A stretch of 64,000 nt of DNA, from NCBI GenBank assembly GCA_013365325.1, contig JABVXV010000286.1, positions 1 to 64,000 of the forward strand. Direction: 5' to 3'. This document shows positions 52,801 through 64,000 of this stretch, in pieces (positions within the stretch are counted from its first letter, which is position 1; every line of letters starts with the position of its first letter). Both the position numbers and the translations under genes were made by a program. The notes below the pieces were generated by a model. The model was given only the letters and a program-made list of their open reading frames with translations. It searched no databases and was not told the DNA's origin. The stretch comes from Dipetalonema caudispina (lineage: Eukaryota; Nematoda; Chromadorea; Rhabditida; Onchocercidae).

Positions 52801-54099
52801 TTCAGTCGGTCTTGGGACACCATGTCCATTGTAATGGAATAGAATGCGTTCTTCCTTAGCGTTCCGTCGTAAACTTTGACATAAACGTCGAACATCATCC
52901 ACTGTTGGATCATTGGCTGTTTTATACCTGTAAAAAAGAACAATCTTCATAATCTAATCTCAAACAAGAGTCGAACCATAATTTATCAAATAACAGTACC
53001 AAACATTTAATGATCATGCAATCTTCATAAATCTTACAGAACTGCTGTTGTACACAACACACTACGCCTAGAAACAGCAAATAACCTACTGCTGCCGATT
53101 ACCTTGCACGCGGCTGCCAACGTTCGTAACTTTTCTGCAGTGCATTAGCGATTTTAATGACAGCTTTCTGAGGATTCATTCCCAGAGGATCAATCCAGCA
53201 TTCCCTCCGTGCACTTGGATTCGGCTTATGAACATCTGGTGGGTCGACACCAATGTTCAGACATAACACAAGAGCTACCGATACTGTTCTCATGCGTTCT
53301 TTTGAATACTTCCGCCTGTAATATATCTAGGGATAAAACTTGACTCACTTTCTTTATGGCATTCTGCTTCAGTGAGATATGAATTTACGTCTTCAGGAGA
53401 TTCTCCATTAAGCAATGAAGATTCTGATTATAAAAATAAGTAAACAACTCGAATTTTTAAAAAATATAGACTTGTTAGTAATTAGTAAAAGACATACCAT
53501 AAATCTCTATCAACAATTTCCTCCTTAATGCCCACAATTTTTTCCACATGTCGCAACTCCTGAAACCACGTTGGCAGTGGTGGATCGCTACTCTGAAATG
53601 AGTATTTAATATAAATTTTTTAAGTCAGAATGATTTTCTATTAAACAAAACGTTTTGATGACTTTCTCCCTCTATTACTGCATGTGTATTAGCTAATACT
53701 TCTGTATTAGCTTTCTATGATAATATATTCTTCTGCACAGGTATCCTGTAATATTGCTCGTATTACTAGCAAGAAGAATAAAGAATCGTCCTTCTGACGT
53801 TATCTATCGCAAGGTAATTTATACGACCGAGATCTACAATTCGGCAAATTCAGATCACGGGATACAAAATCACGGTAATCTACGCTTACCAAACTTTCCA
53901 GATGACTGTTATCCTGAATGGCATTACAATTTATCTGTTTATATCTACTTTGGACTTTCAGGCAAACTAAATTTATTCCCGTTTATTTCATATCCCTGTC
54001 TAATCTAAACATACACAGTCTTGTTATCGTAAATACTTTGTTATTTGGAATGGGAAAACGAAAATGAAATTTTAACGTTAAACTTACAGTATCATCCAT
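43866..54099 (-). CDS. daf-15: Raptor (DAF-15), TORC1 scaffold subunit
   Basis: Raptor recruits substrates to the TOR kinase complex 1. About 29 exons over 10.2 kb encode roughly 1,400 aa (estimated). Exon 1 is tiny (54099-54088, MDDT), then 53592-53498, 53315-53103, 52927-52762, 52672-52585, 52272-52109, 52036-51896, 51825-51670, 51443-51200, 50932-50763, 50607-50390, 50030-49929, 49844-49664, 49541-49434, 49315-49130, 48915-48827, 48744-48668; the remaining exons run to 43866. The N-terminal caspase-like RNC domain is clear: [77 protein letters not shown]. Armadillo-like helices follow ([36 protein letters not shown]). A Ser/Arg linker (SPRRSNSMN, about residue 795) comes next. C-terminal WD40 repeats include [19 protein letters not shown] and DGEIRLWEP, ending YRMPDLS. 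The vertebrate Tyr-Asp-Cys in RNC is WDCHCAG here. Confidence 0.95.
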
Positions 54100-55884
54100 C
54101 GATTTAGCTGTAAGTGCTAAATCTGTTTTTCAGAAAGCAACAAAGAAATCTTTTATCTGAGATCGATATATACACCTTTATCGAAACACTGAAGTTTATC
54201 GCACATAATCTGCAAATTATTCCAATAACTTATTCCATAAATTATGCAAATTGCCCTAATAACTTAAATAAAAAAAAAAAAAAAAAGCAAAAATGAAAAT
54301 TTTAAAGTCATCTCTTCATCACTGTCAATGCTATTATTAATTTCCTTTTCTTCTTCATATACAACTCTAACTAATCTCTGTTGCTTATCTTTTCTCTCAA
54401 TAGAGCATTGTATTATCAGAATTTTATCAACTTTTACCGGCTCTTCAACCCAAATATTACTTCCACACAATTTTGGCAATGTGATATAGTAAGAGAATTC
54501 TCATGTTGTTTGCAGTCTCTCGAAATGTAACACTCTTTTTTCCTTATCCTTACATTCTCCAATCACAACTTATTACTTAACTCTTTTGACAGACAGAAAC
54601 AGTAGTAAAGTTTGAAAAAAATTGGGAAGAATGGAAGAGATGAAATAATTTGAAAATTTGCTATTCTCAATTCTTGTAGCTCCCAAAAAGGTCACGCTTT
54701 AACCTTCCTTCCAACCAAATTACAAACAATACGTCATACGTTGCACCTCTATGAAATATGTAAATCCCACTGGTTAATTTTTGAATTTGAATAATGAGGG
54801 AATGATTGTCATCATATTTGATGGAGGAAGTAGCATAAATAAATTAACTTATCGAAAGATTAAGGGTCAAATAAATTGGATGAGAAATGATACAATTGTA
54901 AATCAATTAGGAAATTAAAATCCATTTCCCATAATAAATCTATGATTATGATTTGTATGAGCGGAGTAAATTAATTCAAAGCTGATAAATTTGTTCAAAA
55001 TTTAAAATTAATTTCAAGCAAAAATGAGTACCAACACAAAAATTATTCTTAATAATTCGAAGTATTTTATCGATAATTGATAGGATGTTACCATATATTT
55101 ATGTAAATTACAGTTTACATTAATGTCTCATTTTTTTTTTTTTTTTTTTTGTTTTTACCCATCTCTAAAACTAACAGATCTTCCAAAATATGTATGCATG
55201 CTGACGTGCAGAAAGCATCACTTACAAATAGGATAATGCGATATGCACTTTCAGCTTCTGTTATGCAAATATGCAAATTTTTGTAGTAGCAGATTTGAAC
55301 TTAATATTAGCTGTAAATGATTGGTTACATCATTCTTACAACATTCATTTTGCTGGGCGGTTTGGTCTCTTCGTTTGGGCTGTTTTGTTTTTTGGCCGTT
55401 TTTCGATTTGCGAGATTCTACCAGTGCTAATTAACGCTTCCCTCGTTTGTTCATGCTCTTAATTTTAATTAATTCCTAATTATAGTTAATTGAGATTCCA
55501 TTAAAAAAGCTAATATATTCTCTTGAATTATTCAAACATACTCCGGTAAAGAATCGGTACTGAAAAACAGGATCACCGAAAAAGTTAAAGTATAGTAGCT
55601 TTATTAAGAATTTATTTCAGCAAAATCGTATACCTCAAATAATAGCTAGCAGTTTGATATGTGTATTACAATGAAGTCATTAATTTAATTATCATATATT
55701 GGGGAAAAAGACAGACATTTTTATTTGTTTATTTGCTCTTCAAACTGTTACTTGTACAATAAATTATTTGTCTAACAAAAAATATCAAGTATATCAATTT
55801 TGCCACGTTTATCATTGATGTTCCATCGATTTTTTTTTTTTTCAGTAAGAATCAACAATACGTCGTACTATATCTGTTGATAAA
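54100..55884. other. Intergenic region between raptor and alpha-tubulin
   Basis: Divergent spacer of about 1.8 kb containing homopolymer runs (T at about 55131-55150). A minus-strand open frame at 54264-54479 looks protein-like (GSNIWVEEPVKVDKILIIQ, then an acidic end) but lacks an ATG start and a clear donor, so I leave it as an orphan. Confidence 0.5.
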
Positions 55885-58800
55885 ATGGATATCAAAAATA
55901 TGGTATACGTCTTTTTTATTTTTTTTTTTGTTCATTTAAATGAAACATGGATGAATATGATTTAAATGAACCTTAATACACTCAAGAAAATCTCTGTATA
56001 ACAATTGGATCTTATATTTATTGTTAATATTTAGAAATATAAATTTATAATCATTACATTATCATTATTTTTATTTATCAAGAAAATAGCTGCTTATCTT
56101 CATTTAATATTACGATAAGTTGACAAGTTGACAAAAATTTGCATATTTTTCGCCTACATTGACTAAATTTATACATTTTTTTTCAAAAAAAAAAAAAAAA
56201 AAAGACGAATAACTTCGACACTATGAATAGTATCATTAAATGATTTAAACGTGGATGTGGAGGTCAGAATTTTATTAAACTGCAGCGTGAGGTTATTTCG
56301 GTGCATGTTGGCCAAGCTGGTGTGCAAATCGGTAGTGCGTGCTGGGAGCTTTTTTGTTTGGAACATGGCATTCAACCAAACGGTGAAATGGCTTCCGGAT
56401 CGAATCGGTCGGCAAAACATGATTCATCAGTTACGACCTTCTTTTCCGAAACTTCTAATGGACGCTACGTTCCACGTGCTTTGTTAGTCGACTTGGAGCC
56501 AACTGTTGTCGGTAACTAAAAGCTTAGCTCTTAATTTCGGCAACTAAGTATGGAATTTTGTATAAATTTTGTTTTATTTATTCATTCTTTAAATGATTTA
56601 AACCGAAAGCTAGAATAAATACGTTAATCAAGTAAAAGGAATCCGTTGACATTATAGATGTGGTTCGTACTGGAAAATACAAATATTTGTTCCATCCGGA
56701 ACAAATGGTAACTGGTCGTGAGGATGCAGCAAACAATTATGCCCGTGGGCATTATTCAATTGGCAAGGATGTGATTGATTCGGTTATGGATCGTATCCGT
56801 CGTCTAGCCGAGAACTGCGGTGGATTACAGGGTTAATGCTGTGCTCTCTCCGAGAAAATCAAACATTTTTCAGTTTCTAAAATTTTCTAAATACACTTGT
56901 TAGTTGAAAAGGAAAGGAAAGATACGCAATACTTCAGGATGATGTATGAGCCTTGTGAAAATGATAAGATGGAAAATGTTGGTAACAGAAGAGGATTAGA
57001 TTATTCATTTCTATTTCTCAGGATTTCTGTTATTTCATTCGTTTGGCGGCGGTACCGGTTCAGGTTTTACATCACTGCTAATGGAACGCTTGACGGTTGA
57101 CTACGGCAAAAAAAGCAAGCTGGAATTTTCGGTCTACCCGGCACCGCAGGTCTCCACTTCTGTAGTGGAGCCATATAATTCGGTTCTCACAACTCACAGT
57201 ACTCTTGAGCATGCCGATTGTTCATTTATTGTGGATAATGAAGCAATTTATGACTTATGCCATCGTAATCTGAACGTTGATCGACCATCCTATCCTAACT
57301 TGAATCGCCTGATCGCCCAGGTTTGCTTACTATAATATCAAATTATCAACTAATTACTTAACAATATTTGGCATTCTTTTATACTCGGATTTCCATCAGC
57401 AGTCTTTTATACTCAAAATTATTTGTTATGCAATATTTGGAAAGGAAAAAACAAATTAGAAATATAATGCACTTAGTGAGAAACATAATACTAAGAATGG
57501 AAATGACAGTAATATCAACAGTTTACTTTACACCACCAGTAGACAAGAATAATCTATACGTACACAAAATCATTTGAAATATTTCCAACATTCCAAATTA
57601 GTTATTAACAGTGGATGAAATATTGATTATTAAAATCAGTGCCTAATTTGATTAGTTACTCCAATCTGTCTTTTTTCAGGTCGTTTCGTCGATCACGGCT
57701 TCACTGCGCTTCGAAGGCGTGCTAAATGTGGATCTGATGGAATTCCAAACCAATTTGGTGCCATATCCACGTGTTCATTTCCCTTTGGTGACGTATGCTC
57801 CAGTCGTTTCCGTCGAAAAAGCTTGCCACGAATCTCTTTCGGTCATGAATATCACCAGAGATTGTTTCGAATCTCCCAATCAAATGGTTAAAGTGAGCTG
57901 CTCTAAATTTTAATCATTTTTTTTTCATCTTCAAACTATTACTTTGCTTTTTTAGGTTGCTCTTCTGACCACTCTGTTTTAAATTATTTAAGCATTTCAG
58001 CTTAGACAGTTATTTGAACTCAATTTGCTTGACTTAGAATACCAATTGGATTTATCAATTTTTCTAATGTAAAAGTAAATTGCTTCCTAGTGTGATCCAT
58101 CGAAAGGCAAATACATGTCTATATGCCTTTTGTATCGTGGTGATGTCACACCGAACGATGTAAATGAAGCTATTAGTGCCATCCGTCAGCGAAAACAAAT
58201 CAGATTTGTGGATTGGTGCCCCACTGGATTCAAGGTAAGTCGCTATTCTCCAAAAAAAGTTCGAGGAATCCCAGAGCTATCAGAGATATCTGGCTATTGA
58301 AGCGAACACATCTTTCCATGCTATGAAGATTTTTTCCGAAAACTTTTGAGTGAAATTAAAATTTTCAGATAGGCGTCAATCATCAGCCACCTACAGTGGT
58401 ACCAGACGGTGATGTTGCACCTGTACCGCGTGCACTTTGTATGCTCGCTAATACGACAGCAATTGCTGAAGCATGGTCACGCTTGGTCGTTAAGTTTGAT
58501 CTGATGTTTTCGAAACGAGCCTTTGTGCATTGGTTCATTGGAGAGGGTATGGAGGAAGGTGAATTCCTCGAGGCACGTGAAGATCTGGATGCTCTTCAGA
58601 AGGACTATGAAGATGTACTATATCTGTACTATTGATTCTTTTTTTCATGAAAATTAACATTATTCATTCATTTTCCAATTAACTTATCACTTGCAATATT
58701 TAGCGTTTTAATTCATTTGAAGTCTTTAATCGCAATTTTCCTGATTTTAGATCGTTTGTCGAAAGCATAAGATTATAAAAAATCAAAATATGGCCAAGTT

Positions 58801-58900
58801 AGGGGTTTCTAAAAATTAATGCTTCTTACAAGTGTTGTTTTAGGTTGCTGCGGATGATGCTGAAGAATCGGCGGAACCGGATTACCATGAGAACTACTGA
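55885..58900 (+). CDS. tba: Divergent alpha-tubulin isotype
   Basis: Exons: first exon ending 55902, then 56286-56511, 56658-56831, 57022-57320, 57680-57892, 58091-58234, 58369-58614, 58844-58900. With only the ATG at 55900 in exon 1 the product is 453 aa starting [17 protein letters not shown]; this matches the tubulin habit of an intron right after the start codon. The in-frame ATG at 55885 would add MDIKN. Core motifs are intact: GGGTGSGF (P-loop equivalent), [11 protein letters not shown] with the catalytic Glu of alpha-tubulin, [12 protein letters not shown], RDxxALxKDYED. The lumenal loop is altered: position 40, normally the acetylated Lys, is Ser ([16 protein letters not shown]), with the nearest Lys at 45. 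The tail, [18 protein letters not shown], is less acidic than usual but keeps a terminal Tyr. Likely a specialised rather than the housekeeping isotype. Confidence 0.95.
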
Positions 58901-61601
58901 AATGATGCAAATGAAAAGATGTAAACAGCCGTTGAATTTTTGATATCTTTATTCTTTTTAAGCCTTATCCGTTTTCTCTTTTCTATTCAACAAAGATTAT
59001 TTTGTCTCATAATATATAAATGATAGAATTAAGGAATTCAAGAGATGAATACCAAATGATGACGTTACTGAAATATGGTGCTAAATTATTATCGATTATC
59101 ACACACATCAAATGCGAAATCATTTAATTACCACGCATGGCTGAAAAATTCTAAATTCTGACTTGGACAAAAAACACTTGAGCTTTAAATTAAGACTCTT
59201 AGATTTTAATTTTGGTTTAAAAAAACTACGGAATCGTGAATGTGCACAAATTTGATGTGTTTAATAATTTGTTAGAGATCAAGATATATGGGTGAAAGAG
59301 TGTTCATAAAACAAATCAGAAGTGGAAGACAATGGATTACTATTATGAATTTTATGCAAAATTTCAACGACTACCACTCTCTCCACCTTTTGTTCTATTA
59401 GTACTCATATCTGTCAATGAATTCCCCGTTGTTTACAAATTGAAAATCAAGGAAAGGTCAGATTCGTTTGATTATTCACACTTCAACGAATCATTCCTTA
59501 TTTCAAATTTAGTTTTGTATTAAATCATTAATGAATGATCGTAGCAATTTCAATTATTATCGCTGATAAAACGGTATTTTAAAAAAGTAAGCGGATTTGA
59601 TAGGGGAAGGTAATTGCATAAATAATTAATTGAAGTGATTCAATTAATTTCACTAAAAAAAAAAAAAAAAAAAACGAAACCAATTGAATTGGCCTGAATT
59701 AGCCGACAAGATACTTATTACTCAATTAATTTTATTTTTCGAGATTTATCTGTTCTATTTCCATCCATAATCTGCATAAATAGTTAAAGTAATTCAATTA
59801 GCATAATCAAAGGAAAAAGCAAATTCAAGACTAAAGTCAGAGTTCGAGAGTATACGGATTTTAAATGATTACGAACAAATTCATTCTTTCACACCTAATT
59901 GTTTTCAATAATGATTTTAAAAAAAATTAATGATTTAAAAGCTATGACACATCTCGATATATCAAGGAAAAGAAAGGAAAAAAAAGAGATCAAGAAATAA
60001 ATAGGAACAGTTACACTAAGCCATTCATTTTATTGCTTTAGATCATCATCATCTATATTGCTTTTTATATTTCCTTTTGTTCAATTTAAATGAAGTTCAA
60101 TATTTTCATTTAAAGTTATTAGTTCAAATCTTACTTTCGAAAAATTTCTGGACATGAAACAGTTATGAACATGAAAGACTTTTCCTTTTTTCCTCTCAAC
60201 TTAAAATATAATATTAATAAACGGATTAACTTAAATATTTTTCAAAAATAAGCACACACATATACACATGTACACAATAAATTTCGAAACTATTTGAATA
60301 AATGAGAGAAAAGAAAAGCATCTGCAAGAACAATAACTTGAAATTTCTCAGTAAATTTCAGAAAAGTTTGAACGATAGATAAAAATTATGAAATTCTTTG
60401 TCCATTGTAAAATGATAATCATCCATTGATGAGTGATCGTTTCCTAATGATTTAGCCTAATAACTTATTTCGAAGTTAAAAATGAATGAATAAGTTACCT
60501 GTACAAAATCAAATATGAAATTTAAAAGAGAAAATATATGAAGTGATCAAAGAAATAAGGAATATTTCGGAAAGAAAATTGTGTTTCTTTTTCTTTTTTT
60601 CTCTATCTGTTTATATTCGTTTTTCAAGGCAAGCTAGTTGAATTCAGAAAATGAGACATAAATTTAAGACAAACATGGATTGCACAATTTGCTAATATCA
60701 CTTGTTCCTTTCCGGGAGAGAAATGTAAGTTGAATTTCTGGAGTCAACGATTAACAAAAGAACGCCACTTCAGCCTTAGCAGTCAAATTCACCGCTCGTT
60801 CCAAAACCTTTGAATCATCAAATAATAGTTCAGGCGCAATTTTATGTGACCAAAAGTTCTTGATGATAACTTGATAAGAAAATGTTGAATGAATTTGTCC
60901 ATATCAAAGTCGGACTTTGAAACTAAAAAAAAAAAAAAAAAAAAAAAAAAACAATGCTATACAAAAATTGTCGCCGCTACGCAAACTTCTCGCTTTCATA
61001 GAAATTTCGTCGTAATTCATTGAGCCATTGAATGATGCATGAAAGACATCAGTAAGTTACAGTAAATCTCATCGAAAATGAACATTTTGTTATTGCGTGG
61101 AAAGACTCATTTACGCAACAGATGTAATCACCGTGACAAGCCCGATAGAAGAACTAAAAAATCAACTTTCATTAACTTTTAATCCATTTGCAATAATTTT
61201 ACTTTCATGTTTGCAAATGCAACAAAGAAAACAGCATTTACTAATAAGAAAATATGATTGTAAAACATCTTTTCAAAATAATAATTTTCAAGATGACAGA
61301 GAAAGGCTTAATTCGAAAAAAGAACAGAAATCAAGGAAAAAACTATTTAGTTATGTCAGAATGTTGAGTAAATAAGTTCAAGTTAAATATCTGGTTGGAA
61401 AAAATTATCTGTTTCTATTAATTGTAATCTTTCATAACTTCTTATTTACAGCATGAATATGAAATTTCTGGCGTTGAATATTCTAGCAATAGATAATTTA
61501 TCGATTAATCAGCGATTATTCTCAAGTAACACTTTGAATAAGGATATACCAACAAGAATTACATAAGCCAATGGCGGAAGAATTCAGAAAACAAAATCAT
61601 A
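58901..61601. other. AT-rich gene desert between alpha-tubulin and the membrane protein gene
   Basis: About 2.7 kb where two 3' ends converge. It holds A-runs (59655-59673; 60925-60951) and short frames without domains. The longest, 61097-61375 (+), is lysine- and asparagine-rich as expected for AT-rich noncoding DNA. Confidence 0.55.
60925..60951. repeat. Poly(A) homopolymer run
   Basis: Twenty-seven consecutive A bases, the longest homopolymer noted in the window. No transposon sequence or target-site duplication is recognisable beside it. Confidence 0.9.
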
Positions 61602-63540
61602 TCATGGCAAAGAATTTAAAGATTTTGAGGATTCTTCTGGAACAGTGTCCAGCTGAGAGCTGATCATCGAGATACCTCTTCGGGAACATTCCGAGAAAAA
61701 TGGCGCCATATTATCTGTTGCATGCATGGGAGGTATGACTTCAATTCTGGTTTCCATATTATTGCATGCATTCCTTGACCCACTGAAATTTCTGCAGAAA
61801 ATAATTATACGACGAAGTAGAACCTGAAGAAGGAAAAATACGTGAGAGACAAATGAGGCTTTTACCTATCCACAGTAGCGATTGATTCCGACGACTTCGT
61901 TCGTACACGCTCGTTTAGCATACTCAAAAGACGGTTTCTTGATGGTGATGATTCAAACGGGCGCCTCTCTGCAATTTGACCAAACAAAATGCTAGTGTGA
62001 GTTGAGATGTAAAATAAATTCAAAAATGTACAGAGCCAATATGGCTCTCAAACCGAACCACTTTATATTATAGTTCTGACTTGAAGTTTTCTTTTGTCAA
62101 TTATAAAAAATTTATAGTCTTTTTTGTCGATTATAATCTTTTTGTCTTTTCTTCCTACTTGCATGATTTAAAAGATGATACTTCTAACAATCTATGCATG
62201 GTGGAACGGTGATAAGATACTATGGGGCTCTAAAAACTTCACATTGAATATATTAAGACCAAGAGTAAGAGCACTTGACAATTTGATCATTGATCATCGG
62301 TCCATACAGATGAAAATAAAAGTAAAATTTATTTACCATTATTTAAAGTACGTATATTTAGCAGAGAAGGTGGATATTGTGCAAGACGCCAATGACGGTA
62401 GCGATTGATGATGTATATAAAGCAATTAATTTCTGCAGCGAAAACGTACAAAATCATGAGCCACGTAAGCCAAATTGGAATTAGAACACCAAAGAACAGA
62501 AATAACGATGATCGTTCCATAAACGATGACATGTGAGTTATCAAATAGTGGAAAGTTTCGTATGCGAAGAATATTATGAAACCGATCTTAAGTAAGAAGT
62601 CCAAACACAACTTTAACAAAAAATCAGGCTTACAATTTCTTCCGAGTTATGGATCTGGAATCCCCACTACTTAAAATATTTCAGATGCAAATTCCCAGAT
62701 AATTGTGCTTTCTCAAAGGAATTCTCGGGCATCGTAATTTTCTTTCCATAAATTTATGCAAACCTGCACGATGTAGGATGGAATAATAATGAGTTTGGGA
62801 GAAATAATGCAATGTTTCTTCATTCGATTGCCCCTTCGATACATATTATCCACAAGTTTTAGTGCCCAGACTCCAGTAATAGCCCTGAAAAAAAAAAAAA
62901 AAAAAAAAAACAAAACTATTCGAAGTTGGTATGGTAAAGATTAGGTAGGTATGGAATCATGACGAAACGTATTACCTCAAGTTTTGAGAACACTTATACA
63001 AATCAAGTCATCTAAACTTCTGGGAATCTAATTGGCGGTGAATGTCAGTCATCGCAACTTCTTGCCAAAGTTATGATAACTTCGAAGTAACGAACCCAAA
63101 AAAAAGAGCATAAGCGATAAAAAATTGCCCCCAATTATGCTCGTGCGACGGTGCTTTATCAATATTGACAATTAATATTACCAGAGATAAAAGGATCATC
63201 AAAATCTGCACCACGAGGAAGACTACCTGTAAGTATTATCAGTTAGTAAATAATTTCTGACTTTCAAATTATTAGAATCGAAGCGTCTTAGTAGCTAATC
63301 GGCAATTCCCCAGACGGCTACCAGTTCATAGATCCAAAATTTAAGTTCCTTTTATATTTAAAAATGAATCAATCAGGAAAAAATGGAATGGAATATGTTA
63401 AGAAGATGAAACAAACTCACTTTAGAATGTATCTGTGAACAAATCCAGAGATACTGTTGTCGTTTAGTGTTGACAGATGGAGTCAAATTAATGACATCCC
63501 TATGACGAAAACTTCCCATACGATGTGAATATGTACTCAT
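61602..63540 (-). CDS. Multi-pass membrane protein, function unknown
   Basis: I do not recognise the family. Six exons, 63540-63421, 63226-63096, 62884-62764, 62628-62337, 61968-61866 and 61791-61602, join in frame to 318 aa. The N-terminus is polar and basic (MSTYSHRMGSFRHRDVINLT), with no signal peptide. Four or five hydrophobic segments follow: VVFLVVQILMILLSLVILIV (from 41), FFIAYALFFGAITGVWALKL (about 75-95), a shorter SPKLIIIPSYIVQ, LKIGFIIFFAYETFHYLIT, and LFLFFGVLIPIWLTWLMILY extending to FAAEINCFIYII. Between segments 2 and 3 lies a basic loop (NMYRRGNRMKKH). The last 110 residues are a polar, Ser/Arg-rich, probably cytoplasmic tail (RPFESSPSRNRLLSMLNERV ... RNVP-type), ending PEESSKSLNSLP. 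The layout resembles small tetraspan-type or nematode-specific membrane proteins, but I see no diagnostic motif such as CCG. A run of 24 T serves as polypyrimidine tract before exon 3. Confidence 0.8.
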
Positions 63541-64000
63541 AGAAATCTGAAGTGATAAAAGAGGAAGATTAATTTCTTATTTCTCAATAAAAACAAAACG
63601 TTAATAATCATAGCTCGTATATATCATAAAGTTATACCTCATGTATACGTTTCGTATACGTTAACATAAACGTTAAACGTTAACATAAAGCATATATCAC
63701 ATGTAAGTTTATTCAGGTGTAAAGTGTAAGATAACATATTCCAATACGGAAATTATCATCTTGTTAGATTAGAAAAAAGTCTATGTAGAAGGAGCGAAAA
63801 GTCCATATAGAAGGACTAATGACTCCAATTTGTGAATAGTAACATTATTAGTATATTGTATTTTGTTTTATTAAATTCCGAAGCAAACAAAATTTTTGCT
63901 TATATATTCTCATCATATGTAATGACAAGTAAATATATACTGCAAACGTAAGCATATAAGTGAACAAATGTTTAATCATGAAATTATGCATATGAATGGG
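63541..64000. other. Upstream region of the membrane protein gene
   Basis: AT-rich, with a short imperfect repetition of CGTTAACATAAA / CGTTAAACGTTAACATAAA around 63655-63690. It probably contains the 5' flank of the minus-strand gene. No coding sequence supported. Confidence 0.5.

Noticed and set aside
53349..53423. A 75-base exon-like block in raptor (minus strand, AG before, GTGAGT after, reading [19 protein letters not shown])
   Set aside because: Its only open phase does not match the flanking exons; inclusion would create an immediate TGA. The gap to the next acceptor (33 bases) is too short for an intron. Joining 53498 directly to 53315 restores the conserved Trp-Arg-Lys.
61097..61375. 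92-codon plus-strand ORF in the right-hand gene desert
   Set aside because: Lys/Asn/Gln-rich, no domain and no neighbouring exon; composition fits chance.
62175..62408. 77-codon plus-strand ORF
   Set aside because: Overlaps exon 4 of the minus-strand membrane protein gene, whose joined frame is better supported.

Overview
The window is eukaryotic nuclear DNA: AT-rich, with genes split into many small exons bounded by GT...TTTCAG-type introns and several possible spliced-leader acceptors just upstream of start codons. Protein content points to a nematode, most likely a filarial or other clade III parasite; this rests on gene families and intron style, and no rRNA or mitochondrial marker is present to prove it. 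I joined exons by hand. For every multi-exon gene described as complete (except raptor, joined exactly only over its 5' two-thirds) the exon lengths sum to a whole number of codons.

Layout, left to right. 1-165: TTA microsatellite. 2036-5470 (-): RAD21/SCC1 kleisin of cohesin, head-to-head with 6803-14234 (+): BRPF/LIN-49 chromatin reader (PHD - zinc knuckle - PHD, bromodomain, PWWP). 16.4-18.6 kb (+): weakly supported exons of an unidentified basic nuclear-type protein, possibly decayed. 21844-23217 (+): mitochondrial ribosomal protein bL12m. 24921-25824 and 26625-27332 (+): tandem pair of ZNF706-like small zinc-finger genes. 28353-30996 (-): two-repeat protein with weak DM9-like motifs, head-to-head with 31165-34953 (+): FAM98. 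36666-38632 (+): TMEM65, convergent on 39585-42920 (-): mitochondrial Era GTPase (ERAL1). 43866-54099 (-): Raptor/DAF-15, about 10 kb and nearly 30 exons. 55885-58900 (+): divergent alpha-tubulin. 61602-63540 (-): multi-pass membrane protein of unknown function.

Functional threads: chromatin (RAD21, LIN-49), mitochondrial translation and membrane (bL12m, ERAL1, TMEM65), growth signalling (Raptor/TORC1) and cytoskeleton. There is no operon with clear shared function. Nothing looks like a mobile element, CRISPR array or bacterial insertion. The least explained stretches are the putative gene at 16.4-18.6 kb, the membrane protein at 61.6-63.5 kb, the DM9-like repeat protein and an orphan ORF at 54.3 kb.
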